A DNA stretch of 64,000 nt from positions 62,001 to 126,000 of the forward strand of contig NZ_FOXS01000002.1 of NCBI RefSeq assembly GCF_900115775.1, given 5' to 3'. Shown one piece after another: positions 33,544 to 42,809 of the stretch. A program made the translations under genes and the position numbers. Position 1 is the first letter of the stretch, and each line of letters starts with the position of its first letter. A model generated the notes under the pieces. The model was not told the DNA's origin. It was given only the letters and a program-made list of their open reading frames with translations, and ran no database searches. The DNA comes from Hymenobacter arizonensis (GTDB lineage: Bacteria; Bacteroidota; Bacteroidia; Cytophagales; Hymenobacteraceae).

Positions 33544-35607
33544 TTAGTAATTGCGCAGTGCCTGCACCTGCTCGCGCAGGCGCTGCTGGGGCAGGAAGGC
33601 TGCTTCCAAAGGTGGCGCGAACGGAATAGCGGTATCTAGAGAGGCCACACGGCGCACGGGAGCGTCGAGGTGCTCGAAGCAATTTTCGCCAATCCAGGCC
33701 GCGATTTCGCCGCCGATGCCGCCGGTGAGGGTGTCTTCGTGCAGCACGAGCACGCGGCCGTTTTTCTCCACGGTTTGGCGCACGGCTTCCTGGTCCCAGG
33801 GTAGCAGGGTGCGCAGGTCGAGGATGTCGGCCGACACCTTCAGGTCTTCGCACACCTGCAGGGCCCAGCGCACGCCCATGCCGTAGGTGATGATGCTCAG
33901 CTCGTCGCCTTCGGCGGCCAGCGCGGCTTTGCCGATGGGCGTGGTGTAATAGGCTTCGGGCACGGGGCCGCTCAGGCTGCGGTAGAGCATCTTGTGCTCG
34001 AAGTACATCACCGGGTTGGGGTCTTCGATGGCCGCGCAGAGCAGGCCTTTGGCGTCGTGCGGGTTGCTGGGGTACACCACTTTCAGGCCGGGCACGTGCG
34101 TGAACCACGCCTCGTTGCTCTGGCTGTGGAAGGGGCCGGCAGCGCTGCCGGCGCCGGTGGGCATGCGCACCACCACGTCGGCGTTCTGGCCCCAGCGGTA
34201 GTGGCTTTTGGCGAGGTTGTTTACAATCTGGTTGAAGCCACAGGTCACGAAATCAGCAAACTGCATTTCGACCATGCTCTTCTTGCCCTTGATGCTCAGG
34301 CCCAGGCCGGCACCCACGATGGCCGACTCGCAAAGCGGCGTGTTGCGCACCCGCGCCTTGCCAAACTCGGCCACAAAGCCTTCCGTGATTTTGAACACTC
34401 CGCCGTAGTCGGCGATGTCCTGGCCCATGAGCACGAGGTCGGGGTAGCGCTGCATGCTTTGCTTGAGGCCCTCGGAAATGGCGTCGATGAAGCGAAGGTC
34501 CTTCGTCGCAGTTAAGAGTTTAGAGTTAGGAGTTAAACCGTTTTGCTGCCCTTTTAACTCTTCACTTTTAACGCTTAACTCCATTTGCAGCGACGCATCG
34601 GGCGTAAACGGCTGGTACATGTCGGCAATTTCCTCCTGCACATCAGCCGTGGGCATGGGCACGGCGTCGGCTTCCTGCAGGCCGGCTTCGATGGCTTGCT
34701 TGATTTTATCGCGGATGCCGTGCTTGGCGGTTTCGGTGAGAATGCCTTCTTCGAGGAGCCACTTTTCGTAGTTCTCCACCGGGTCTTTGGCGGCCCACTC
34801 TTCCATCAGGGACTGGGGTACGTACTTGGTGCCGCTGGCTTCTTCGTGGCCGCGCATCCGGAAGGTGAGGGCTTCCACCAGCACGGGGCGTGGGTTTTGG
34901 CGCAGGTCTTCGGCCAGGCGCTTCACGGTGGTGTACACCTCTAGCACGTTGTTGCCGTCGACCTGCACGGCTTCCATGCCGTAAGCTGGGCCTTTGTCGA
35001 CGAAGGACTTGAAGCGAAACTGCTCGTTGCTGGGCGTGCTGAGGCCGTAGCCGTTGTTTTCAATCATGAAAATGACCGGCAGCTGCCACACGGCGGCCAC
35101 GTTCAGAGCCTCGTGGAAGTCGCCCTCGCTGGCGCCGCCGTCGCCGCTGTAAGTCAGGGTCACTTTGGGCTTTTGGTCGAGCACGTCGGCCAGGGCAATG
35201 CCACCGGCCACGGCCAGCTGCGGCCCGAGGTGCGAAATCATGCCCACGATGTGGTGTTCGTTGCTGCCAAAGTGGAAGCTGCGGTCGCGGCCTTTGGTGA
35301 AGCCCGTCCGCTTGCCCTGCCATTGCGCAAACAGGCGGCCCAGCGGCACCTCGCGCCCCGTGAATACTCCCAGGTTGCGGTGCAGGGGCAAAATGTACTC
35401 GTCGGGCTCCAGGGCCAGCGTGCTGCCCACCGAAATGGCTTCCTGCCCGATGCCCGAGAACCACTTGCTCACCTTGCCCTGGCGCAGCAGAATGAGCATT
35501 TTCTCCTCAATCAGCCGGGGCCGCAGCAGGTGCTGGTAGAGGTGCAGCAGGGTTTCGTTGGAAAGGTCGAGGCGGTCGAACCGGAGAGCCGTGGCAACTG
35601 GAGTCAT
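33544..35607 (-). CDS. 2-oxoacid dehydrogenase E1, fused alpha and beta subunits
   Basis: This 687-residue cytoplasmic enzyme decarboxylates a 2-oxoacid with thiamine diphosphate and passes the acyl group to the lipoyl arm of E2. Residues about 1-340 are the alpha part, with the TPP motif YSGDGGASEGDFHEALNVAA starting at 153 and ENN at about 183-185; residues about 370-687 are the beta part (VLMGQDIADYGGVFKITEGF, RVLVLHEDTLTGGIGGEIAA). The fused form is common in Bacteroidota and is usually labelled branched-chain or pyruvate dehydrogenase E1; which one is not decidable here. An AT-rich inverted repeat encodes residues about 342-366 of the linker in frame. A -7 box TACCTTTG lies at 35639-35646. 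No E2 or E3 gene is adjacent. Confidence 0.95.
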   Translation of the reverse strand: MTPVATALRFDRLDLSNETLLHLYQHLLRPRLIEEKMLILLRQGKVSKWFSGIGQEAISVGSTLALEPDEYILPLHRNLGVFTGREVPLGRLFAQWQGKRTGFTKGRDRSFHFGSNEHHIVGMISHLGPQLAVAGGIALADVLDQKPKVTLTYSGDGGASEGDFHEALNVAAVWQLPVIFMIENNGYGLSTPSNEQFRFKSFVDKGPAYGMEAVQVDGNNVLEVYTTVKRLAEDLRQNPRPVLVEALTFRMRGHEEASGTKYVPQSLMEEWAAKDPVENYEKWLLEEGILTETAKHGIRDKIKQAIEAGLQEADAVPMPTADVQEEIADMYQPFTPDASLQMELSVKSEELKGQQNGLTPNSKLLTATKDLRFIDAISEGLKQSMQRYPDLVLMGQDIADYGGVFKITEGFVAEFGKARVRNTPLCESAIVGAGLGLSIKGKKSMVEMQFADFVTCGFNQIVNNLAKSHYRWGQNADVVVRMPTGAGSAAGPFHSQSNEAWFTHVPGLKVVYPSNPHDAKGLLCAAIEDPNPVMYFEHKMLYRSLSGPVPEAYYTTPIGKAALAAEGDELSIITYGMGVRWALQVCEDLKVSADILDLRTLLPWDQEAVRQTVEKNGRVLVLHEDTLTGGIGGEIAAWIGENCFEHLDAPVRRVASLDTAIPFAPPLEAAFLPQQRLREQVQALRNY
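34511..34582. repeat. AT-rich inverted repeat inserted in frame in E1
   Basis: GTTAAGAGTTTAGAGTTAGG faces TTTTAACTCTTCACTTTTAA with mismatches. The 72-bp element is far more AT-rich than the flanking coding sequence, is 24 codons long, and encodes LSVKSEELKGQQNGLTPNSK within the alpha-beta linker. It looks like a small repeat of the GAGTTAAGAGTT type that entered the gene without breaking the frame. Confidence 0.75.
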
Positions 35608-35638
35608 GGGTGGGAGTGCGAGAAGCGGAGGAACCCGG

Positions 35639-35646
35639 CAAAGGTA
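35639..35646 (-). promoter_or_regulatory. -7 box TACCTTTG of the fused E1 gene
   Basis: Minus strand, 31 bp before ATG 35607; exact match to TAnnTTTG. Confidence 0.65.
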
Positions 35647-35669
35647 ACAGGCCTCCGCTTGCGCCGTTC

Positions 35670-36269
35670 CTAGCGACTCAGCTGAATATCGAAACGACCC
35701 TCGGTTACCTGCATTTCGGCGGGCAGCTCGGCCGAGCGGCGGGCGCCGTGGCGCGGCGCGGCCTGCAGCTCAAAACGGCCCGCTACGAAAGCCTGCGCAC
35801 CGGTGGTGTCGAGGCGCGTGATGGTGAGTGTGCCCGTGTGCTGGCCGTCGCTGACATAGTTCATCAGCCCGTTGGCGGTTTTGAGTTCCGCGGAATTGCC
35901 CGCCTCGGACACGCCTAGCTCATAAACGCCGGGGCCCTTCACACTACTGAGGCTAAAATGGAAATTGGTAACCGGCCCGGCCACCTGCAGGCGCCGGAAC
36001 GCGTCGATGCGCAATTCGCCTTGGTCGTAACGGGCAGTGGGCGTAATGACTTTACCCGCGAGGGTGCTGGCGTTGTTGGCTTCCCACACCTGCCCGTTCA
36101 CGCGGCAGCCAAAGGTGTTCAGGCCAGCCTGGGTGGCAGCAGGCACTTGCACGGGCTGCACCTTCGGATACAGGTCATCGAGCGAGTCTTCGCAGCTCAT
36201 GAGCAGCGGGAGCAGCAGCAGGAAACCGGTCCGTTTGAGCAAGGTGGCAGTGGGTTGGAAGTTGTGCAT
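35670..36269 (-). CDS. Lipoprotein, DUF6252-like
   Basis: This 199-residue protein begins MHNFQPTATLLKRTGFLLLL with the lipobox LMSC (about Cys27). The mature protein starts with an acidic stretch (CEDSLDDLYPKV) and the FGCRVNGQVWEANNAS segment, which is typical of DUF6252-like lipoproteins of Bacteroidota; the rest is beta-rich, ending VTEGRFDIQLSR. ATG 36269 is chosen to start the signal peptide. A minus-strand -7 box lies at 36351-36358. Function unknown. Confidence 0.78.
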   Translation of the reverse strand: MHNFQPTATLLKRTGFLLLLPLLMSCEDSLDDLYPKVQPVQVPAATQAGLNTFGCRVNGQVWEANNASTLAGKVITPTARYDQGELRIDAFRRLQVAGPVTNFHFSLSSVKGPGVYELGVSEAGNSAELKTANGLMNYVSDGQHTGTLTITRLDTTGAQAFVAGRFELQAAPRHGARRSAELPAEMQVTEGRFDIQLSR

Positions 36270-36350
36270 AGCGTGGCAGAAGATAAGGCCAATGTGGTCC
36301 CGTGCGAAAGTACATAGCATCCTCTGAATACTAGGTTGGCTGGCACTTAC

Positions 36351-36358
36351 CAAACTTA
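36351..36358 (-). promoter_or_regulatory. -7 box TAAGTTTG of the DUF6252-like lipoprotein
   Basis: Minus strand, 82 bp before ATG 36269; matches TAnnTTTG. A TTG lies 17 bp further upstream, slightly short of the usual 19-21 bp. Confidence 0.5.
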
Positions 36359-36466
36359 CAATAGCACAAATTAATCAAGTAGTGGGCCGAACCTAATTTA
36401 CCTGATTTTCATGCGCTATGATGCCCAAAACGGCATCTACCTTCGTGGTGATTTCACACAATTTCT

Positions 36467-39118
36467 ATGCCCCGAATTCTACCATTTACTGTTCTTTTTT
36501 TAGTAGCCGCCGAGGCTCATGCTCAGCAAGCCGACACCTTGGCTACGGCCACAAGCGACAGTGCGCACACCACCTTGCCGCGTGCTGGAAGCATCCCCGC
36601 TTTTACCACCATCCAGCCAGCTTTAAGCCAAGTAGCTGGGGTGCAAGTCACGCCGTACTCGGGAGCGCCGGGGGCGTGGGCCACGGTACGCATCCGGGGT
36701 GTCATCAATGTCACGGGCAATAGCCAGCCTCTATATGTGGTGGATGGGGTGCCCGTGTATAATACCGAAGTCACGCCCGAGCAATGGAGCAATGCCGAAG
36801 CCTTTTACCAACGCAACAACTACAGCAACGGCACCGTCATCCCGTATAGCCCCAACGCCAATCCTATGCTGGACATGCCGGTAGCTGACGTGGCGCGGAT
36901 AGAAGTGCTGAAAGGTGCGGCGGCTACGGCTCGCTACGGTGCGCAAGGCGCCAACGGGGTCGTGGTCATCAGCACACGACGTGGCGCCGGTGAGGGTGTT
37001 ACTCCCCAACCGCTGCGGGTGCGCTACACTGCCTGGGGCGGGCTGCAACAGGTACGGCAGCGCTACGAGTTGCTTGGTGCGCGTCAATACGCCGAACTGG
37101 TCAATGCAGCGAGAGCAGGCTGGGCCCCCCAGCCCCCTTATTCGGCCACAGCACTTGATAATTTGGGCGAAGAAGACTGGCAAAAACGAGTGTTTCGAGT
37201 AGCTGGCATACAAAGCCACAACCTGAGCCTGGATGGCCAAGCCCACCACACCAGCTACTATGCGGCCGCAGACTACCTCCGCCAAGCCGGCGTGGTCGAC
37301 CAGTCAAGCCTGAACCGCTACCACCTGCGCCTCAACCTAAACCAGCACCTCACGCCCAAGCTCACCGTGGGCCTGAACGCCAGCGCCAGCCAAACCGACC
37401 AGCGCTATGCCGGCAGCCAGTTCCATAGTGGGCGCTTGCTGCAAGACGTGCTGTTTGCAAAGCCGGCCGTGCTACCGGGTGCAGCCCCCAGCACGTTTCT
37501 CGAGGACCCACTTCGGGACTTGAACTATTACCGAGCTACTCCGCGCACCCAGCGCTTGCTGGCGCAGCTGAACGCCACGTATCGATTCAACGACGACTGG
37601 CTGCTCACCCTGCGCGGCAGCCGAGAACAGGTCGACGCGCGAGCCCTTGGCTACTCACCTGTGTTTATCGGGCAAAACCTTACGCCCCCAGTAGAACAAA
37701 CCTCCACCTCAACAACTAACGCTACCAACTGGGTGGCCAATGCGGCATTGCGGTACCAGCACACTTTTGCCAACCAGCACGCCGTGGTGGCCTCGCTGGA
37801 CTACCTCCGGCAACAGTTCAAGCGAACACTGCGGCGCGAAGAGTACCTCCTTGCCAGCAACAACGGCTTTGGCTTTGATATGCGCGGCTACTACGAGGAG
37901 TCACAGAAGGCCCTAGAAGGCATTCAAAGCCCCTCGGGCAGTATTGGCTACACCTACGCGGGGCGCTATGAGCTGCAGGCTTCAATGCGAGCCGACTTTA
38001 TCTTGAACACCGACGATTTTTCGAAAACCGAATACAATTGGTCGCCGGGTGGGCAACTCAGCTGGCACCTCCACAAAGAAGCATTTTTGGCTGGTGCGTC
38101 GGGGCTGAGCGACTTCACGCTGTGGGCCGGAACAGGACGCACCAGGGGCTTCTTTTATGATAAAAGTCGCACCACCCACCACGATGCGGGCCTGCGGCTC
38201 GGTCTGCTGGAGGGGCATCTTACGCTGGAAGCCGGAATCTATCAACGTCGCACGCTTCAAGCGCAGGCCATGGTGCCAGTAGGAATCATGACGGGCAGTG
38301 GGCCATCCATCATTAATATGTTTCCCGATGTGACGCTCCTGAACCAGGGCCTCGAACTCACGGTGGGTAGTACCTGGCAGCGGGGCCCTTTGCAAGGCAC
38401 TACCCACCTAGCGGCGGCTACTAACCGCAACCGTGTAGCGTCCCTGAGCCAGGAATTTTTCATTGGCGGCTCCGGTAAGACTTTGCAAAACGGCCAGCCC
38501 ATTAGCAGTTTTTATGTTTTCGACCAAGACGGCATCTATCCGTCCGGCTCTGCCCGGGCCGGCTCCATTCGCTATCGTGACCGCAACAACGACGGAGAAA
38601 TAGACTACCGCGACGGTTACGCCAGTGGCAGTGGCCTGCCGCGCTACACCCTCGCTCTCACACAGCAACTGCGTCTGCATCACTACCAGCTAGATGCCCA
38701 GTTTGATGGCCTGTTTGGCTATCAAATCCTGAATACTACCTTGATTACGCTCGATACGCCCACTGGCTCCATCAACAGCTCGCCACGGGCCCTAGACTAT
38801 TGGACGCCGGCGAACCCCAATACGTCGGTGCCCCGGGCTGGGAGCACTACCCCATTCAACCAGATTAACCACCAATCCTTGGAAAGCGGCAATCATTTGC
38901 GCCTTTCGCAGCTCACGCTAAGCTACGAGGTGCTGAATACCGGAACCCGCCAAGCCAGTGTGTGGGTCGGTGGCCAAAACCTATTCGTGACGGGCAAATA
39001 CCGCGGCTACGACCCCAACGTAAGCAGCGGTGGCGCTTCTCCCCTACTAGCCGGCCAGGACGCCAGCGTGTACCCCGTGGCTCGGGTGTGGCAAGTAGGC
39101 GTGCGGGGAGCTTTCTAA
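36467..39118 (+). CDS. SusC/RagA-family TonB-dependent outer-membrane receptor (short, no SusD)
   Basis: This 883-residue outer-membrane receptor imports a large substrate with TonB energy. It starts MPRILPFTVLFLVAAEAHAQ (signal peptide). It has a plug domain with VRIRGVINVTG, LYVVDGVPVYN and IEVLKGAAATARYGAQGANG, then a barrel with RYELQASMRADFI and a C-terminal PVARVWQVGVRGAF, ending in phenylalanine as barrels do. Typical SusC proteins are about 1000 residues and open with a carboxypeptidase-like domain; this one lacks it and goes straight to the plug. No SusD gene is next to it, so it is an orphan receptor. Its substrate is unknown. It is tail-to-tail with a flavoprotein gene. Confidence 0.92.
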   Translation: MPRILPFTVLFLVAAEAHAQQADTLATATSDSAHTTLPRAGSIPAFTTIQPALSQVAGVQVTPYSGAPGAWATVRIRGVINVTGNSQPLYVVDGVPVYNTEVTPEQWSNAEAFYQRNNYSNGTVIPYSPNANPMLDMPVADVARIEVLKGAAATARYGAQGANGVVVISTRRGAGEGVTPQPLRVRYTAWGGLQQVRQRYELLGARQYAELVNAARAGWAPQPPYSATALDNLGEEDWQKRVFRVAGIQSHNLSLDGQAHHTSYYAAADYLRQAGVVDQSSLNRYHLRLNLNQHLTPKLTVGLNASASQTDQRYAGSQFHSGRLLQDVLFAKPAVLPGAAPSTFLEDPLRDLNYYRATPRTQRLLAQLNATYRFNDDWLLTLRGSREQVDARALGYSPVFIGQNLTPPVEQTSTSTTNATNWVANAALRYQHTFANQHAVVASLDYLRQQFKRTLRREEYLLASNNGFGFDMRGYYEESQKALEGIQSPSGSIGYTYAGRYELQASMRADFILNTDDFSKTEYNWSPGGQLSWHLHKEAFLAGASGLSDFTLWAGTGRTRGFFYDKSRTTHHDAGLRLGLLEGHLTLEAGIYQRRTLQAQAMVPVGIMTGSGPSIINMFPDVTLLNQGLELTVGSTWQRGPLQGTTHLAAATNRNRVASLSQEFFIGGSGKTLQNGQPISSFYVFDQDGIYPSGSARAGSIRYRDRNNDGEIDYRDGYASGSGLPRYTLALTQQLRLHHYQLDAQFDGLFGYQILNTTLITLDTPTGSINSSPRALDYWTPANPNTSVPRAGSTTPFNQINHQSLESGNHLRLSQLTLSYEVLNTGTRQASVWVGGQNLFVTGKYRGYDPNVSSGGASPLLAGQDASVYPVARVWQVGVRGAF

Positions 39119-39132
39119 CCAACGAATCTCAC

Positions 39133-40791
39133 TCAGCTAACACCTGCTGCAGCCCGCCCTGCCGCCCTGCCCGAAAAAATGCAGCCGCCCAGAAACGTGC
39201 CCTCTAAGGCCCGGTAGCCGTGCATGCCGCCTCCGCCGAAGCCGGCCACCTCACCGGCCGCAAAAAGCCCGGGCAGGGGCTGGCCAGCAGCATTCAGCAC
39301 CCGGCCCTGGAGGTCGGTGTGCAGGCCGCCGAGGGTTTTGCGGGTGATGATGTGCAGGCGCACCGCAATGAGTGGGCCGTTGGCCGGGTCGAGCAGGGCG
39401 TGCGGCTTGGCCGTGCGAATGAGGCGGTCGCCGATGTATTTGCGGGCGCCGCGCAGGGCCGTGAGCTGCTCGTCTTTGCCGAAGGGGTTGAGGAGCTGTC
39501 GGTCGCGACTTTCGATTTCGGCTTGCAGGGTGGCTAGGTCCAGCAGCGGCTCGGGGGTGAGGGCGTTCATGCCGCGCACGAGGTCGGGCAGGTTGTGGCG
39601 CACCACAAAGTCGGCTCCTTTTTCGATGAAAGCGCGTAGCGGTGGGGTGCCCCCGCCACGCACCCGGCCCAGCGTTTGGGCAATGCTTTTGTTGGTGAGG
39701 TCGGGGTTTTGCTCGGAGCCGGAGAGAGCGAATTCCTTCTCGATAATCTTTTGGGTGAGCACAAACCACGTGTAGTCGTAGCCCGTTTTCTGGATGTGGG
39801 CCAGCGTGCCCAGCGTGTCGAAACCCGGAAATAGCGGCGCGGGCAGGCGCTGGCCCCGCGCATCAAACCACAGCGACGACGGCCCCGGCAAAATGCGGAT
39901 GCCGTGCATGGGCCAGATGGGGTCCCAGTTCTGTATACCCTCGGTGTAGTGCCACATGCGGTCGGAGTTTATCAGCTGGCCGCCCGCGGCTTCGGTGATG
40001 CCCAGCATGCGACCGTCGACGTGGGCCGGCACGCCCGAAATCATGTGGGCCGGGGGCGTGCCCAGGCGGGCCGGCCAGTTGCGGCGCACCAGTTCGTGGT
40101 TGCCGCCAATGCCGCCGGCCGTCACGATTACCGCCCCGGCGCTTAGCTCGAAGTCGCCCACCACCTGGCGGCTGCTGGGCGCCCCCCGGGGCACGTCGCT
40201 GGCCTCTAATATATTGCCGCGCACGCCTGTGATGGCGCTGTTGGTATGCACCAGCTCATTCACGCGATGGCGAAATTTAAAGGCGAGCAAACCCTTGGCT
40301 TCGGCGGTGCGGGCCTGGGCGATGAAGGGCGCCACTACGCCCGGCCCGGTGCCCCAGGTTACGTGGAAGCGCGGGACCGAATTGCCGGGGCCGCTGGCGC
40401 CGGCCCCGCCCCGCTCGGCCCAACCCACGATGGGAAAGAACCGAATGCCCCGCTCGCGCAGCCAGCTGCGCTTCTCTCCCGCAGCCCACTGCACGTAGGC
40501 CTCGGCCCAGCGGCGGGGCCAGGCGTCTTCGGGGCGGTCGAAGCCGGCAGTGGCCTGCCAATCGTGCCAGGCCAGGTCGGCGTTGTCGCGAATGCCCAGG
40601 CGACGCTGCTCGGGCGAGTTCACCAGAAAGAGGCCGCCGAACGACCAGAACGCCTGACCGCCAAGGTTCTGTTCAGGCTCCTGGTCAAGCACTAGTACCT
40701 TTTTGCCCGCGGCGGTGGCTTCGGCCGCGGCTACCAGGCCCGAGAGGCCGGCCCCGATGATGAGAACGTCGCAAGAAAGAGGAGTTTGCAT
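39133..40791 (-). CDS. FAD-binding dehydrogenase
   Basis: This 552-residue flavoprotein starts MQTPLSCDVLIIGAGLSGLV, with the FAD dinucleotide motif GAGLSG at 13-18 and the ribose-binding acid in LVLDQE. It has AGAVIVTAGGIGGNHELV in the middle and ends GEVAGFGGGGMHGYRALEGT with FLGGCIFSGRAAG, which matches the FAD-binding dehydrogenase group related to fumarate reductase and 3-ketosteroid dehydrogenases. No signal peptide. The substrate is not known; ketosteroid or fumarate reduction is possible but not shown. The gene is convergent with the SusC-like gene, with a 14-bp gap. Confidence 0.88.
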   Translation of the reverse strand: MQTPLSCDVLIIGAGLSGLVAAAEATAAGKKVLVLDQEPEQNLGGQAFWSFGGLFLVNSPEQRRLGIRDNADLAWHDWQATAGFDRPEDAWPRRWAEAYVQWAAGEKRSWLRERGIRFFPIVGWAERGGAGASGPGNSVPRFHVTWGTGPGVVAPFIAQARTAEAKGLLAFKFRHRVNELVHTNSAITGVRGNILEASDVPRGAPSSRQVVGDFELSAGAVIVTAGGIGGNHELVRRNWPARLGTPPAHMISGVPAHVDGRMLGITEAAGGQLINSDRMWHYTEGIQNWDPIWPMHGIRILPGPSSLWFDARGQRLPAPLFPGFDTLGTLAHIQKTGYDYTWFVLTQKIIEKEFALSGSEQNPDLTNKSIAQTLGRVRGGGTPPLRAFIEKGADFVVRHNLPDLVRGMNALTPEPLLDLATLQAEIESRDRQLLNPFGKDEQLTALRGARKYIGDRLIRTAKPHALLDPANGPLIAVRLHIITRKTLGGLHTDLQGRVLNAAGQPLPGLFAAGEVAGFGGGGMHGYRALEGTFLGGCIFSGRAAGRAAAGVS

Positions 40792-40852
40792 GTGGTAAGA
40801 TAGTAAGCAAGCCGACCATTTTTTGCGTACACCTTTTTGGGGCCAGCGCTGT

Positions 40853-40860
40853 TAAGTTTG
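40853..40860 (+). promoter_or_regulatory. -7 box TAAGTTTG of the M16 peptidase gene
   Basis: Exact TAnnTTTG, 32 bp before ATG 40893. It lies in the region divergent from the flavoprotein gene. Confidence 0.6.
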
Positions 40861-40892
40861 TTCCAACAGACCGTATTCACTTAGCTTTTATA

Positions 40893-42128
40893 ATGATTCA
40901 ATTCCAGGAATTCACCCTCGACAACGGCCTGCGCTGCATTGTGCACGAAGATTTTTCGACGCCCATGGCGGTGCTCAACGTGATGTACGACGTGGGCTCG
41001 CGCGATGAGGACGCCGAGCACACTGGCTTCGCGCACTTGTTTGAGCACCTCATGTTTTCCGGCTCGGTGAATATTCCCAGCTACGACGAGCCGCTGCAGC
41101 GCGTGGGCGGCGAAAACAACGCCTTCACCAGCTCCGACGTCACCAACTACTACCTCTCGCTGCCGGCCGCGAACCTCGAAACTGGCTTCTGGCTAGAAAG
41201 CGACCGGATGCTGAACCTGGCCTTCTCCGAAAACGGGCTGGAGGTGCAGCGCAAAGTGGTGGTCGAAGAGTTCAAGCAGAGCTACCTCAACCAGCCCTAC
41301 GGCGACGTGTGGCTCAAGCTCAAGCCCCTCGCTTACCAAACTCATCCTTACCAGTGGAACACCATCGGTAAGGAAATTTCGCACATCGAAAATGCAGTAA
41401 TGGACGACGTGCGCGGCTTTTTCCAGAAGCACTACGCGCCCCAAAACGCCATTCTGGTGGTGGCCGGCGCCGTGAGCACCGCCGAAGCCCGCCGTTTGGC
41501 CGAAAAGTGGTTCGGGCCCATTCCCGGTGGCCCGGCCTACCAGCGCCAGCTGCCCGCCGAGCCCGCCCAGCAGGCGCCCCGCCACCTGCGCACCTCGGCC
41601 CCCGTGCCGCTGAGCGCCTTGTACAAAGCCTACCACATGCCCGCCCGCTCCGACGAGGGCTACCACGCCGTGGATTTGCTGAGCGACGTAATGGGCCGCG
41701 GCAAATCGGCCCGCCTGCACCAGCGCCTAGTGAAGGAGCTGGCCTTGTTCAACAATATCTCCGCTTCCCTCACCGGCTCACTCGACCCCGGCCTGTTCGT
41801 TATCAGCGGCAAGCTGAACGCGGGTGTGGACCTGCAAGCGGCCGACGCCGCGGTTGAAGCCATCGTTTCGGAGTTCCTGCAAGAAGACGTGGACGCCCAA
41901 GAGCTGGAAAAAGTAAAAAACCAGGCTGAAAGCAGCCTGGTTTTCGGCGAAATCGACCTGCTGAACCGGGCGCTGAACCTGGCGTACAGCAAACTGCAGG
42001 GCGACGCCAACCTGGTGAACGACGAGAGCCGCCGCATTCAGGCCGTGACCGTGGCCGATGTGCGCAGTGCCGCGCAGTCGGTGCTGCGCCCTGAGAACTG
42101 CAGCACCTTGTATTACGAAGCTGTGTAG
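40893..42128 (+). CDS. M16-family zinc peptidase
   Basis: This 411-residue metallopeptidase has the inverted zinc motif HLFEH (HxxEH, residues 48-52) in FAHLFEHLMFSGSVN. Downstream VVVEEFKQSYLNQPYGDVW contains candidate third zinc ligand Glu residues, and GRGKSARLHQRLVKE is the typical M16 second-half motif. Length matches one M16 pair of domains (like MPP-beta or PqqL-type fragments). No signal peptide is evident, so it is probably cytoplasmic. It has its own -7 box and terminator. Confidence 0.93.
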   Translation: MIQFQEFTLDNGLRCIVHEDFSTPMAVLNVMYDVGSRDEDAEHTGFAHLFEHLMFSGSVNIPSYDEPLQRVGGENNAFTSSDVTNYYLSLPAANLETGFWLESDRMLNLAFSENGLEVQRKVVVEEFKQSYLNQPYGDVWLKLKPLAYQTHPYQWNTIGKEISHIENAVMDDVRGFFQKHYAPQNAILVVAGAVSTAEARRLAEKWFGPIPGGPAYQRQLPAEPAQQAPRHLRTSAPVPLSALYKAYHMPARSDEGYHAVDLLSDVMGRGKSARLHQRLVKELALFNNISASLTGSLDPGLFVISGKLNAGVDLQAADAAVEAIVSEFLQEDVDAQELEKVKNQAESSLVFGEIDLLNRALNLAYSKLQGDANLVNDESRRIQAVTVADVRSAAQSVLRPENCSTLYYEAV

Positions 42129-42171
42129 CTGCGGCGCAAGCTAGCTTGAACCAAGCCCGCCGCTGAATGAC

Positions 42172-42205
42172 AAAAGCCCGTTGTGCTGAGCACAACGGGC
42201 TTTTT
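42172..42205 (+). terminator. Terminator of the M16 peptidase gene
   Basis: Stem AAAAGCCCGTTGTGCT / AGCACAACGGGCTTTTT. Confidence 0.93.
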
Positions 42206-42246
42206 ATTGTTTGAAGTAGGTAGCCAACTATGGCGCGGACCGCCGC

Positions 42247-42609
42247 TTACTTGCGCTTGGCCGGAGTTGCAGGAGTTTCGCTGTCGCGGCTCAACGAGCT
42301 GTTGACGGACTTGGGCGCGGCGGGGCGGCGGGCGCGGTTGTCGTTGTATTGGCCGTTGGCGTGGTAACCTTCCTGCTTGCGCATGGGCACACCGGGGGCC
42401 AGGTAGGCAGTGCCGTCCTTCAGGTCCTGCGATACGCCGGCGCCGTAGGGCTTGCCCGTGTGCGGGTTGATTTTTACAGCAGGCTTGCTGGGGCCGCGGC
42501 TGGAATACGGCGCGATTTTTTTGCGCGCGGCGCGGGGCTTGGTTTGCGCATTAGCATCAGCCAGGGTCAGGCTGAACAGGACGAGGGAAGCAAAAAAGTA
42601 ACGTATCAT
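42247..42609 (-). CDS. Exported low-complexity protein with APGVP motif (1 of 3)
   Basis: This 120-residue protein starts MIRYFFASLVLFSLTLADAN with cleavage after NAQ. The mature part is basic and disordered (KPRAARKKIAPYSSRGPSKP), with the segment GTAYLAPGVPMRKQEGYHAN in the middle and a Ser/Pro/Arg-rich tail. The APGVPM block recurs as APGMPV and APGTPV in the next two genes. No family recognised. It ends 41 bp after the M16 terminator on the opposite strand. Probably a secreted structural or surface-bound protein. Confidence 0.65.
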   Translation of the reverse strand: MIRYFFASLVLFSLTLADANAQTKPRAARKKIAPYSSRGPSKPAVKINPHTGKPYGAGVSQDLKDGTAYLAPGVPMRKQEGYHANGQYNDNRARRPAAPKSVNSSLSRDSETPATPAKRK

Positions 42610-42693
42610 AACATAGATGTTTAAAAGTCAGGCCAAACGCCTGTGTTGTAAATGGTGAAAAAGTGGGCCCAGCTTGCTCGGGCTAGGCCAAAA

Positions 42694-42771
42694 GCTCATC
42701 GGCTTTTATAATACGCGCATTCACCAGCAGAGTGTCAGCACGCATAATAAAAGCCGATGAACAAGGGAAGA
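42694..42771 (-). terminator. Inverted repeat downstream of the 43247-42810 gene
   Basis: TCATCGGCTTTTATAATACG and ATAATAAAAGCCGATGA pair with a bulge. It lies 39 bp after the minus-strand stop at 42810 and could end that transcript. Confidence 0.55.
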
Positions 42772-42809
42772 TACTCGGTGAGCCCGACGCCGGGCCAGAC
42801 CGATAAAGA

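Noticed and set aside
33455..34108. A minus-strand frame inside the E1 gene
   Set aside because: It is an alternative frame of the certain E1 coding sequence, arginine-rich and without domains.
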